Shown piece after piece: positions 1-8,052 of a stretch of 12,157 nt of DNA (its first letter is position 1; the number at the start of each line of letters is the position of its first letter). The notes under the pieces are model-generated. The model did not search any database and was not told where the DNA came from. It saw only the letters and a program-made list of their open reading frames with translations. Origin of the DNA: an uncultured Methylobacter sp. (GTDB lineage: Bacteria; Pseudomonadota; Gammaproteobacteria; Methylococcales; Methylomonadaceae). The stretch lies in the NCBI GenBank assembly GCA_903831545.1, contig CAIKYI010000380.1, positions 1 to 12,157 on the forward strand, read 5' to 3'. The translations under genes and the position numbers were made by a program.

Positions 1-432
1 CCGACTAATCCCAAAACAATTGCCATGTCCATGCGCCACATGTCAGCCCAGCTTAATGGCCGTTCCTATGCCATGAACGACATTCAGCCGGATGAAATTA
101 TTCCGGTTAACAGCCTGCAATTAATCGAATTCGACAATGGTTTTGATGGCGGCATGCATGGCATGATGATGTCTATGCCGCATCCGATGCATATACACGG
201 CGAACAGTTTCAGATTGTCAAACGGGAAGTCAACGCGGGCTCTAGTGACAGCTATGCCAGCGTTTCGGCAGGATTTATAAATAAAGGCTGGCAAGATACG
301 GTTTTGGTAATGCCGGGTGAAAAAGTCACAATCTTAAAACCGTTTAATGATTTTAAAGGCATGTTCATGTATCACTGTCACAATCTGGAACATGAAGACA
401 TGGGCATGATGCGGGATTTTCTGGTTAAATAA
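1..432 (+). CDS. Multicopper oxidase, C-terminal part (5' end outside window)
   Basis: This is the last 143 codons of a laccase/CueO-like multicopper oxidase; the frame is open from base 1, so the start lies upstream. Two copper-ligand motifs of the third cupredoxin domain are visible: HPMHIHG at fragment residues 61-67 (type 1 and type 2/3 His ligands) and HCHNLEHEDMGMM at 125-137. The second is nearly identical to the CueO C-terminal HCHLLEHEDTGMM. It supplies the type 1 Cys, the trinuclear-site His residues and the axial Met of the GMM. Such enzymes couple one-electron oxidation of phenols, bilirubin or Cu(I) to reduction of oxygen to water, usually in the periplasm. Several Met residues (GGMHGMMMSM at 50-59) precede the first motif and could help bind copper, as in CueO, but this is inference. 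Substrate cannot be assigned. The family is usually about 450-550 residues, so roughly a quarter to a third is seen. Confidence 0.93.
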   Translation, partial: PTNPKTIAMSMRHMSAQLNGRSYAMNDIQPDEIIPVNSLQLIEFDNGFDGGMHGMMMSMPHPMHIHGEQFQIVKREVNAGSSDSYASVSAGFINKGWQDTVLVMPGEKVTILKPFNDFKGMFMYHCHNLEHEDMGMMRDFLVK

Positions 433-695
433 AACGTTACATCTTAAAGCAAGTGGTGGCCAGGCTGTCTTACTGACTTATCAGATGGCAGCCGTGGCCG
501 TTTAACTGCCCAGAATACTTTTTTCGGAATTGACCAAGAGCGTTATTTAGGGATGAAAATAGCCCATCCATTGGCTGGCCGCAGTTGCCCAGCGCAACTT
601 GTTCAAAGCTGGCTTTAGATTCTAATGTTTTATTGAATAACGTAGAAACAAGCTAAAACCAAAAGTTCAAGTTATTTAATTTTCATTCCTTAATC
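433..695. other. Intergenic stretch, no supported gene
   Basis: Between the oxidase stop and the DUF486 gene I see no RNA gene and no convincing hairpin terminator. One forward frame is open from 448 to 618 (56 codons) but has no start codon except an ATG close to its end, and the peptide is not one I recognise. It could be a decayed gene remnant. Confidence 0.4.
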
Positions 696-700
696 GGGAG
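696..700 (+). promoter_or_regulatory. Shine-Dalgarno-like GGGAG upstream of the DUF486 gene
   Basis: GGGAG lies 10 bases before the in-frame ATC at 711 and 7 before the CTT at 708. No ATG, GTG or TTG occurs in frame between the stop at 654 and the ATG at 750. The ATG at 750 itself has no Shine-Dalgarno sequence. The site therefore points to translation starting near 708-711 rather than at 750. Confidence 0.5.
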
Positions 701-710
701 TAAAAACCTT

Positions 711-1049
711 ATCACCACCATTTTTCTTCTTGTTCTGTCTAATATCTTTATGACATTTGCCTGGTATGGGCATCTTAAATACGGTCATGACTGGCCACTA
801 TGGAAGGTGGTACTGATCTCGTGGGGCATCGCCTTGTTTGAATATTGCCTTGCAGTACCTGCCAACCGTCTGGGCTTTGGATATTTTTCGGGTTTCCAAC
901 TCAAAATTATCCAGGAAATCGTTACGCTCCTTGTGTTTATGGTGTTTGCTATCCTGTTTCTGAAAGAAAAACTGGCATGGAATTATCTCGTCGCCTTTGC
1001 CTTTATCGGCGTTGCTGCCTTCTTCGCCTTCGCGTTTAAAACTCCGTGA
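711..1049 (+). CDS. DUF486 (DMT-like) small membrane protein
   Basis: This is a short, very hydrophobic protein of the DUF486 family, a four-helix inner-membrane family related to small drug/metabolite transporters; its substrate is unknown. Recognisable family stretches are SNIFMTFAWYGHLKY near the N-terminus, SWGIALFEYCLAVPANR in the middle and QLKIIQEIVTLLVF with KEKLAWNYL towards the end. The first ATG (750) falls inside the first of these, at the end of helix 1. The upstream frame is open back to 657 and encodes the missing half of that helix (ITTIFLLVLSNIF), so the protein very likely starts near 711, giving about 112 residues, a normal family length. No canonical start codon is there; ATC (711), ATT (720) and CTT (708) are the only nearby options. 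The gene converges with the glycosyltransferase, with only 12 bases between the stop codons. Family assignment is firm; the start is not. Confidence 0.8.
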   Translation: MTTIFLLVLSNIFMTFAWYGHLKYGHDWPLWKVVLISWGIALFEYCLAVPANRLGFGYFSGFQLKIIQEIVTLLVFMVFAILFLKEKLAWNYLVAFAFIGVAAFFAFAFKTP

Positions 1050-1061
1050 ATCATAATGACG

Positions 1062-2318
1062 TCAGTTATTAAAGTGACTTGCCAGTAAATTTACGGCTGA
1101 TGTTACCCCATCGTGTGCTTGCATGCTTAGGCTGGCAAGGCGCGATTTGTCCAGCATAGACTTGCTCGCCAATACTTTTTTTATGCCCTTGGCTAACAAC
1201 TTTGCAGTAATCGTCTTTGCCGGCAGCGGCGAGCCGGCCAGTCCCAAAATTTGCAATTGTCGCGCCCAGAATAACTGTTCATCCATAAAGGGTACGACTA
1301 CCGATGGACACCCGGCTAATGTTGCGGCATGAGTTGTTCCTGCGCCGCCGTGGTGAACAATTGCTGCACAAAGTTTAAATAGTGGCTGATGTGGATGCCT
1401 GCCAATAAAATACACCTGCCCGATTTGACTGCCGGCCGGATAACGTTCTGAGCTGGTCTGTATAATGGCCCGACACCCCGCCAGAGCAACTGCTTCCAAA
1501 AACAAGGTCATACTCCAGTCGGGCACAGCCTGCTGCAAACTACCGAAAGTCATGTACACAGGTGCCGGGCCTTCATCCAGAAACGCTTTCAGCTGATCCG
1601 GAATTTGCCACTGCAGCGCATCTTCAGTTAAATTCAAAAAACCGCAGTTCTGGTGCTGCACTTGCCAGTGCTCGAATGAAGTGCAAAATAAGGGATCAAC
1701 GGCTACCAGATTGAGTTGTTGCGAGGTCAGCAATTCGGTCAGTATGTTGGCTGGCGGTGTGTGACCGGCTTCCAGCCATAATCGGCTCAAGGGTTTTTTC
1801 AGTGCCCAATTGAACGCAACGTCCAGTAACTTCCAGCTCAATGTATTAATAGCCAGACCCAAATTTGGAAAGCTTAAGGGTGGAACTGCCGGATTGGGTA
1901 TTGCGGCATGACAAAGAGTAACACTGAAAAAAGGCTTATGCTGCTGTAACGCGGCAAGCTTTAAAGGGTAGAGAAAATGATGTCCGATCACATAATCGTT
2001 ATCAGCGACTAATTGCCGTGCCGCCTTATATAACTCCTGCTCACTGGGAAAGAAGGCTTCATCTAGCAAGGCTCGTAGCCATTGCAATGGAAACATCTTA
2101 AAAGAACGCAGGGCAAAATCCTGCATATCAAAATCAATATGCTCGGGGATTTGCCGGTAGGCGATCCCTAACTGCTCACAAATTCCGTGATAACTGTGAT
2201 TATCAATACTGCTTACCACCAGAGTCACGGTGTGTCCTGCTTTTTTCAGGCCCTCGGCCAGGGCCAGCATCGGACGAATATCGCCATTGGAACCCCAGGT
2301 TTGTATGCCAATTTTCAT
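1062..2318 (-). CDS. Glycosyltransferase, GT1/GT28-like (MGT/UGT type)
   Basis: This 418-residue protein has the two-domain GT-B layout of UDP-sugar transferases such as bacterial sterol, macrolide and glycopeptide glucosyltransferases. The N-terminal GT28-type acceptor domain begins with KIGIQTWGSNGDIRPMLALA (residues 2-21), the family's GS.GD..P signature. The C-terminal donor domain has VYMTFGS (254-260) and HHGGAGTTHAA (322-332) followed by P..DEQ..WA (343-352), the nucleotide-sugar binding region. There is no signal peptide, so it should act in the cytoplasm or at the inner membrane surface. Length is normal and the frame intact. The start is the first ATG and coincides with the typical family N-terminus, although no strong Shine-Dalgarno is visible. 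It stands alone: no acceptor-synthesis or transporter genes lie beside it, so the acceptor (lipid, carotenoid, sterol/hopanoid or other small molecule) cannot be inferred. Confidence 0.88.
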   Translation of the reverse strand: MKIGIQTWGSNGDIRPMLALAEGLKKAGHTVTLVVSSIDNHSYHGICEQLGIAYRQIPEHIDFDMQDFALRSFKMFPLQWLRALLDEAFFPSEQELYKAARQLVADNDYVIGHHFLYPLKLAALQQHKPFFSVTLCHAAIPNPAVPPLSFPNLGLAINTLSWKLLDVAFNWALKKPLSRLWLEAGHTPPANILTELLTSQQLNLVAVDPLFCTSFEHWQVQHQNCGFLNLTEDALQWQIPDQLKAFLDEGPAPVYMTFGSLQQAVPDWSMTLFLEAVALAGCRAIIQTSSERYPAGSQIGQVYFIGRHPHQPLFKLCAAIVHHGGAGTTHAATLAGCPSVVVPFMDEQLFWARQLQILGLAGSPLPAKTITAKLLAKGIKKVLASKSMLDKSRLASLSMQAHDGVTSAVNLLASHFNN

Positions 2319-2463
2319 TCGGGAATTAGATTATTTTGTTAAAAAAGCTGAAATCAACCGGCTTAAACCGAGTTGTTGTGGCTGAACATATAATCGCTTC
2401 AAAATCCGGTAGCGAAAATATTGAGGTATACTGATTTTTGTTAAAATCTCATCCGGTTAGATC

Positions 2464-2934
2464 ATGAAAAAAATCCTGCTTTCGCTGTTAGCTATCATCC
2501 TGATTATAGAAGAGTGGCTTTGGGATACTCTTGCCGCATTTGGTCACTCGTTGGTCAGATGGTTGAATCTGGAGAAGTTTGAACTCTGGCTCAGTCAGAC
2601 ATCACCGACGCTGGCGTTAGTCACGTTCAGCATTCCGGTTTTGATTGTCACCCCGATCAATCTGTTTGCCTTTGGGTTACTGGCCCACGGCTTGATTCTG
2701 CAGGGCATACTACTGGAACTCCTGGCAAAATTGTTGGGCACCGTGCTGATAGCCAGAGTATTTGCTTTAACCAAACCCCAACTTTTGACCTTTCCGTTCA
2801 TTAGGGTTATTTACACCACCATCACCGGTTGGCTGCGCTGGGCACATCAAAAAATCATTGAAACGCCTGTCTACCGCTGGTCAAAGCAAATTAAAGCCGA
2901 AGTTAAAGCCAGATTAGCTACTTGGTTTAACTGA
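2464..2934 (+). CDS. Hypothetical inner-membrane protein
   Basis: I do not assign this 156-residue protein to a named family. The first 16 residues (after MKK) are hydrophobic and may form a signal anchor. A Trp-rich stretch (WLWDTLAAFGHSLVRW) follows. Two long hydrophobic segments lie at about 48-72 and 74-100, separated by a short turn with a His-Gly pair. The last 55 residues are basic and amphipathic (many Arg/Lys and Trp), probably cytoplasmic. The start is the ATG at 2464, preceded by GGTTAG, a weak ribosome site. A TATACT hexamer at 2428-2433 may be a -10 element, but no good -35 accompanies it. It is divergent from the glycosyltransferase and convergent with the chemoreceptor, so it is probably a single-gene unit. 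The intact frame and membrane-protein composition make it a likely real gene; the function is unknown. Confidence 0.75.
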   Translation: MKKILLSLLAIILIIEEWLWDTLAAFGHSLVRWLNLEKFELWLSQTSPTLALVTFSIPVLIVTPINLFAFGLLAHGLILQGILLELLAKLLGTVLIARVFALTKPQLLTFPFIRVIYTTITGWLRWAHQKIIETPVYRWSKQIKAEVKARLATWFN

Positions 2935-3080
2935 CCTTTAGTATTGCCCTGTAACGCCAAAGCCCAGCAAATGGAATTCGGGTAGTCTTAAACCATAAGC
3001 ATAGACATCTACAAAACTCGTCATCCAGACATTAACAGCCGGAATTAAATTGATTTATTTGTGTAGATACCTATACCGAT

Positions 3081-3099
3081 AAGGCTAACTGCCTTTTTT
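3081..3099 (+). terminator. Possible intrinsic terminator between convergent genes
   Basis: AAGGC (3081-3085), loop TAACT, GCCTT (3091-3095), followed by a run of six T (3094-3099). The stem is only five pairs and sits about 150 bases after the stop of the upstream hypothetical gene, so it is a modest candidate. It is 12 bases beyond the chemoreceptor stop on the other strand, where only a short T tract would follow the hairpin. Confidence 0.4.
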
Positions 3100-3110
3100 G
3101 TGATATTTAT

Positions 3111-5258
3111 CTATGAGTAATTTCTGCGAGAGTTATTACCCAATTTAAAGCTATTTACCGTAACTGAAAGGTTTTGGGTCTGTTCTTCAAGCGATTCTGC
3201 AGAAGCTGCGGCTTGCTCTACCAAGGCAGCATTCTGCTGAGTTACATCATCCATTTGGGTGATAGCCTGATTGACCTGTTCGATACCTGATGCCTGCTCC
3301 ATGGAAGCGGATCTGATTGCAGACATTATGGTCGTTACGCCATGGACAGATTTTACGATTTCTTCCATTGTTTTTCCGGCTTGAGCTACCAAGGTCGAGC
3401 CGTCTTCAACTTTATCAACGGAATCAGCTATCAATTTTTTAATTTCTCCGGCAGCCGATGCTGCCCGTTGCGCAAGATTACGTACTTCAATAGCGACAAC
3501 GGCAAAACCTCGGCCTTGATCGCCTGCTCGGGCAGCTTCCACTGCAGCGTTTAAAGCCAGTATGTTAGTCTGAAAAGCAATGTCATCAATCACAGAAATA
3601 ATATCGACTATCTTGCGGGATGAGCCGTTAATTTCTTCCATGGTCGTAATGACTTGATCGACTACCGAAACACCTTTACCTGCAATTTCTGAAGCGTCAA
3701 CCGCAAGTTGGTTGGCCTGCTTGGCGTTTTGACTATTCTGTTGCACAGTAGATGTCAGCTCTTCCATGCTTGCAGCGGTTTGTTCCAGGCTCGCCGCCTG
3801 TTCTTCGGTCCGATGCGACAAGTCATTATTGCCTGCGGCTATTTCCTGGGCTGCGGTGTTGATTGAGTCGGTGGCATCCTTAATGCTCGATACGGCCAAA
3901 GCCAGATTATTAACAGAGGTATTCACGTTATCGCACAGCTCGGCAAAACTACCTTGATACCTTGTTGTGATATTCTCGGTAAGGTCGCTCTTCGCCAGCG
4001 CATCCAGAACCCGCACGACTTCGTTGATCGGATTCACGATACTGTCCAGCGTATCGTTTACTCCGGCTATAATCTTGCGGTAATCGCCCTTATGCTTGGA
4101 AACGTCGGCACGGGTGTCAAGCTTACCCTCAACCGCTGACTCCGACAAAAGATTGGCGTCTGCGACCAGCGCCTGAATAGCGTCAATCATTGCATTGAGG
4201 TTATTTTTAAGTGCGTTAAAGTCGCCATTGTAGGTATCGGTAATCTTGGGCGGTATATCGCCCTTGGAGATGCGGTCAACATAGCCTGCGGCCATATTTA
4301 ACGGGCCAATGACTGCGTCGAGGGTATCATTGATACCAGCGACAATCTTGCGGAAGTCGCCCCGATGTTTGGAGGCGTCAGCGCGATTCGCGAGCTTGCC
4401 GTCCACTGCCGAATTTGAAAGCGCCACTGCATCGTCAATCATAATGTTGATAGTCTCGGACATGCGTTTCATCGACGAGAGCAAGCTGGTAGTATCGTTA
4501 ACGGGTACGATGATTTGTGTAGAAAGGTCGCCATTCGAAATTTTATTGGCAATTTCGATAGCCAACGTAGGCTCACCACCGAGTTGCCTAACCAAGCGCC
4601 GACTAATAAAGGCTATGACAGAAAACAAGAGTATCTGTAAAATTAATTGACCAACCCATATCAAGGCATCAATGCGCTTGATGTTCGCCAAATCTTCCTT
4701 TACATCAATGGTGACGCTTGCCGCGCCGAGTACTGCTCCTTCATCAACGCCATGGCATTTAAGGCAATCCATGCCATGAAAGTTTTTTTCGGCAATAAAC
4801 GGCATCACGGTTCTAAGTTTTGCCTCTCCGTCATTACCTCGAATAAATTCGACTTCTGATTTCCCTGTGGCGAGTACGCGTCGATCCATATCGTCAATAG
4901 GTTGTTCCTCAGGAAGACCTGCCGGAAACTCGTCATCAATTGCCTTGCCACGGACAATTCGCATTTCCAGGACCTTGTCCACATCCCCTAACTTCTTGAT
5001 GAAAAGCGCGCGAGTCGTTTTATCACTGATAATTTCATGGTCACCTACCTTAACAACCATTAACGTGTTCAGTACATTGATGGCGCTGGTAGCTACCGAC
5101 TTCGCACGCGCCTCAACGTCACTTAAGTCCTGTTGCTCAAGATGCATTGATATCCATAACTGGGCAACTACAAGAATGACGATTAAAGAACCCTGAATGA
5201 GTATCTGTAGTCTTATTTGCAGTCCAATCCTGCTCCACCAATCTAATATACGGTTTAT
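3111..5258 (-). CDS. Methyl-accepting chemotaxis protein with Tll0287-like heme-binding sensor
   Basis: This is a transmembrane chemoreceptor that signals to CheA/CheW. Numbering from the ATG at 5147 (678 residues): periplasmic DUF3365/Tll0287-like sensor at about 1-158 with a heme c site CLKCH (C128, C131, H132); transmembrane helix at 161-182; HAMP at about 183-238; two tandem HAMP-like modules at about 242-330 and 333-420; signalling domain at about 421-665 with the conserved hairpin tip ([20 protein letters not shown], 521-540) and glutamine/glutamate-rich methylation helices. No CheR-binding pentapeptide is present at the C-terminus. The frame continues upstream of that ATG to a stop at 5262-5264 and encodes a classic first membrane helix ([16 protein letters not shown]). 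The true protein is therefore probably about 715 residues, starting near 5258. No ATG, GTG or TTG is available there; candidates are ATA 5258 (GAGG 8 bases before it), ATT 5228 and CTG 5222 (GGAG 10 bases before it). No che genes are adjacent. Family certain; start uncertain. Confidence 0.9.
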   Translation of the reverse strand: MNRILDWWSRIGLQIRLQILIQGSLIVILVVAQLWISMHLEQQDLSDVEARAKSVATSAINVLNTLMVVKVGDHEIISDKTTRALFIKKLGDVDKVLEMRIVRGKAIDDEFPAGLPEEQPIDDMDRRVLATGKSEVEFIRGNDGEAKLRTVMPFIAEKNFHGMDCLKCHGVDEGAVLGAASVTIDVKEDLANIKRIDALIWVGQLILQILLFSVIAFISRRLVRQLGGEPTLAIEIANKISNGDLSTQIIVPVNDTTSLLSSMKRMSETINIMIDDAVALSNSAVDGKLANRADASKHRGDFRKIVAGINDTLDAVIGPLNMAAGYVDRISKGDIPPKITDTYNGDFNALKNNLNAMIDAIQALVADANLLSESAVEGKLDTRADVSKHKGDYRKIIAGVNDTLDSIVNPINEVVRVLDALAKSDLTENITTRYQGSFAELCDNVNTSVNNLALAVSSIKDATDSINTAAQEIAAGNNDLSHRTEEQAASLEQTAASMEELTSTVQQNSQNAKQANQLAVDASEIAGKGVSVVDQVITTMEEINGSSRKIVDIISVIDDIAFQTNILALNAAVEAARAGDQGRGFAVVAIEVRNLAQRAASAAGEIKKLIADSVDKVEDGSTLVAQAGKTMEEIVKSVHGVTTIMSAIRSASMEQASGIEQVNQAITQMDDVTQQNAALVEQAAASAESLEEQTQNLSVTVNSFKLGNNSRRNYS

Positions 5259-5266
5259 GACCTAAT

Positions 5267-5270
5267 CCTC
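5267..5270 (-). promoter_or_regulatory. Shine-Dalgarno-like GAGG upstream of the chemoreceptor
   Basis: On the minus strand GAGG lies 8 bases before an ATA codon (5258-5256) that is in frame with the chemoreceptor and directly before its first transmembrane helix. The internal ATG at 5147 has no such site. This supports initiation at or near 5258, or points to a former ATG there. Confidence 0.45.
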
Positions 5271-5713
5271 ACTGTAAGGTTAAATATTTGAATAAATACC
5301 AATTGACATGAACTTAAAATTTAAGCTGAATAAAAGCTATTAACCCAAGCAACTACCATCAACAAAGGTCAAGAATCCGATTTTGACTTGTTTTAAATAT
5401 GATTTTGCAGCATCGTCAATGCTGATATTTATCCATCGACTCTGAAAAAATCCACATTTTGATTGTACTATTTAAACTATCCAGGCGAAAAGGTCAAATA
5501 ACATATCAAAAAACAGCAAGTGAATATTGCTGCCTGTAACAACATTAAATCGCTTTGGGTAGCGAGGTTTTAAGCACAATTTTTAAACCATTGCCTTAAT
5601 TTAAAGCGGCAAGACGATTTTTAAAAAATATGATAAAAAATAACAAATCTGCATAGTACAAAGAATGAGTAAGCTGATTTCCGTAACCATTAATGCCATA
5701 AAGGCATAATAAG

Positions 5714-5748
5714 TTATCAACATAACCTGTGGATAACTCTGTGCACAA
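5714..5748. promoter_or_regulatory. Cluster of DnaA-box-like 9-mers
   Basis: Three 9-mers lie within 35 bases: TTATCAACA (5714-5722), TGTGGATAA (5728-5736, the exact complement of the consensus TTATCCACA) and TGTGCACAA (5740-5748). The last two are in the same orientation and 12 bases apart, resembling tandem boxes. The exact box is seen directly; DnaA binding is inference. The gene context is not that of a usual gammaproteobacterial origin. Confidence 0.4.
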
Positions 5749-6062
5749 CGCATTAAGAAAACAACTAACCTCATAGTTTCATTAAAATATATCAAATTGG
5801 CCATATTTTGCACAATCCTAAAGAAACTAATAATCAATAACTTAATAAGCCCAAATTACTTTCAACAGCTATTTTTAATATTTGTTGATATATCAAATTA
5901 ATCAATAATGAAATGTGCGTAACTTAAATATGTTCTACGCAAAAAAGCGCCTGTCAAACATCAGGCCATGTCTTATGATTAATTGCAAAAACAGCACATC
6001 AGGGACTGCAAGTGGTTGTCTGTTTTTCCGAATTAGTTGATATTTTATCGGTCTTATTGAGT

Positions 6063-6091
6063 TTTACATTCAACTCATAGTCCTTTACTAT
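6063..6091 (+). promoter_or_regulatory. Sigma70-type promoter of the NlpE-like gene
   Basis: TTTACA (6063-6068), a 17-base spacer and TACTAT (6086-6091) match the sigma70 consensus at 5 of 6 and 4 of 6 positions. Transcription would begin near 6098, and the ribosome site TGAGGAG (6106-6112) lies 5 bases before the ATG at 6118, giving a short 5' leader. Confidence 0.6.
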
Positions 6092-6117
6092 GAACGCTAA
6101 TTTGCTGAGGAGTAAAC

Positions 6118-6597
6118 ATGCGAACATTTAAACAACGATTTAACTACCATCTGGCTTTTTTTCTATTCATCACCATTTTTTCTGGTTTCACCCCGGTTTT
6201 TGCCGAATCACCTGAAGCTGGCGGCGAGGCTTCCCATCATGCACACAACAGTGACTGGCCCGGTGTATATCATGGTTTCGTGCCTTGCGATGATTGCAGG
6301 GGAATTAAAACGTCACTTGCTTTAAACAAACAAAATACCTACATTTTAATTACCCAACTGGTCGACAAATCAACAAAGGAAATGGTAGAAAAGGGTAAAT
6401 TCACCTGGGATGAAAGCAGTAATACGATTACTTTAACGCCACGCAATAGCTCGGTTATACGTCAATACAGTCCAGGTAAAGATATGCTCATTCAACTTGA
6501 TGGCAATGGCAAGCGTGTAACAGGCAAACTTGCTGATCGCTATATTTTGCGCAGAATCGATATAACAGCAAACCCTCCGTCGCATCCGTCACACTGA
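6118..6597 (+). CDS. NlpE-like copper resistance domain protein, periplasmic
   Basis: This 159-residue exported protein carries the N-terminal NlpE domain. Residues 1-29 form a Sec signal peptide (basic start, hydrophobic core, cleavage after VFA). The family signature WPGVYHGFVPCDDCRGIKT (47-65) holds the CxxC pair (C57, C60). A beta-rich body follows, with TLTPRNSS (105-112) and a final strand RYILRRID. In E. coli NlpE is an outer-membrane lipoprotein that activates the Cpx envelope stress response and is linked to copper tolerance. Here the signal peptide lacks a lipobox Cys, so the protein is probably soluble in the periplasm. Only the N-terminal domain is present, as in many short homologues. 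His-containing ends (SHHAH at 39-43 and HPSH at the C-terminus) might add metal ligands; that is inference. Start: the ATG has a strong TGAGGAG site and a good promoter. It appears monocistronic. Confidence 0.85.
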   Translation: MRTFKQRFNYHLAFFLFITIFSGFTPVFAESPEAGGEASHHAHNSDWPGVYHGFVPCDDCRGIKTSLALNKQNTYILITQLVDKSTKEMVEKGKFTWDESSNTITLTPRNSSVIRQYSPGKDMLIQLDGNGKRVTGKLADRYILRRIDITANPPSHPSH

Positions 6598-6671
6598 TTT
6601 AGGGAAGTTTCTGGTTTTGCAAACGCTGTTATTGACATCCCTGCTCAACAAGCGGCAAAAAACTACCCGAC

Positions 6672-6803
6672 ATTTATGCCATCGACTCCTCCAGCCGTTG
6701 CGCTTCAAACTTTGGATACCCTGCACGGGGTATCCAGCTTCATTCTCGCCATGACTCGACTACTGTCTCGCAACGGTTGAGAGAATAAGTTATTGGCATA
6801 GAT
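6672..6803. repeat. Triple-nested inverted repeat upstream of tgt
   Basis: Three concentric arms are visible. Outer: 6672-6681 with 6794-6803 (10 pairs, one G-T). Middle: 6692-6702 with 6769-6779 (11 pairs, one G-T; core CCGTTGCG/CGCAACGG). Inner: GGATACCC (6714-6721) with GGGTATCC (6728-6735), eight perfect pairs around a 6-base loop. No T run follows, so it is not a typical terminator. It could be a small palindromic repeat (MITE- or REP-like) or a structured leader or trailer RNA. No coding sequence overlaps it. Confidence 0.6.
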
Positions 6804-6822
6804 TTTATCCGCTACATATACA
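6793..6822 (+). promoter_or_regulatory. Candidate sigma70 promoter for tgt
   Basis: TTGGCA (6793-6798), an 18-base spacer and TATACA (6817-6822) match the consensus at 5 of 6 and 4 of 6 positions. The -35 element overlaps the distal outer arm of the nested inverted repeat. It is the best candidate found in the 280 bases before tgt, but it is not unique evidence. Confidence 0.35.
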
Positions 6823-6831
6823 TTGATTTAA

Positions 6832-7992
<1,161 letters not shown>

Positions 7993-8052
7993 TGACAGGA
8001 TTTTTTTAATAACAACGCTTTATTCACATAACAATAAACCCTGAGGATATCC

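Larger units (their letters stand above)
5262..6117. other. Long AT-rich intergenic region
   Basis: About 850 bases between the divergent chemoreceptor and the NlpE-like gene. It is clearly more AT-rich than the flanking genes. It contains a small group of DnaA-box-like 9-mers (5714-5748), a small perfect hairpin ATGCC-ATAAA-GGCAT (about 5694-5708), an AT-rich stretch at 5820-5930 and the promoter and ribosome site of the downstream gene. No GATC site is visible in it. A minus-strand frame at 5601-5837 (78 codons, TTG start) has no convincing support. No tRNA or known small RNA was recognised. Confidence 0.6.

Noticed and set aside
448..618. Short open forward frame after the multicopper oxidase
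   Set aside because: No start codon near its beginning, no ribosome site and no recognisable product; at most a gene remnant.
845..1039. Alternative frame overlapping DUF486
   Set aside because: Fully contained in the DUF486 coding sequence, with a composition unlike a real protein.
4309..5196. Plus-strand open frames opposite the chemoreceptor
   Set aside because: They are antisense shadows of a strongly conserved coding sequence and show no protein family features.
5601..5837. Minus-strand open frame of 78 codons in the AT-rich gap
   Set aside because: It starts with TTG, has no visible ribosome site, is low-complexity hydrophobic as expected from AT-rich sequence, and overlaps the DnaA-box cluster. 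Not recognisable as a family.
5263..6117. Chromosomal origin of replication
   Set aside because: Only one exact DnaA box is present, no GATC sites are visible, no clear tandem unwinding 13-mers were identified and no origin-linked genes flank it. Kept only as a possible DnaA-related site.
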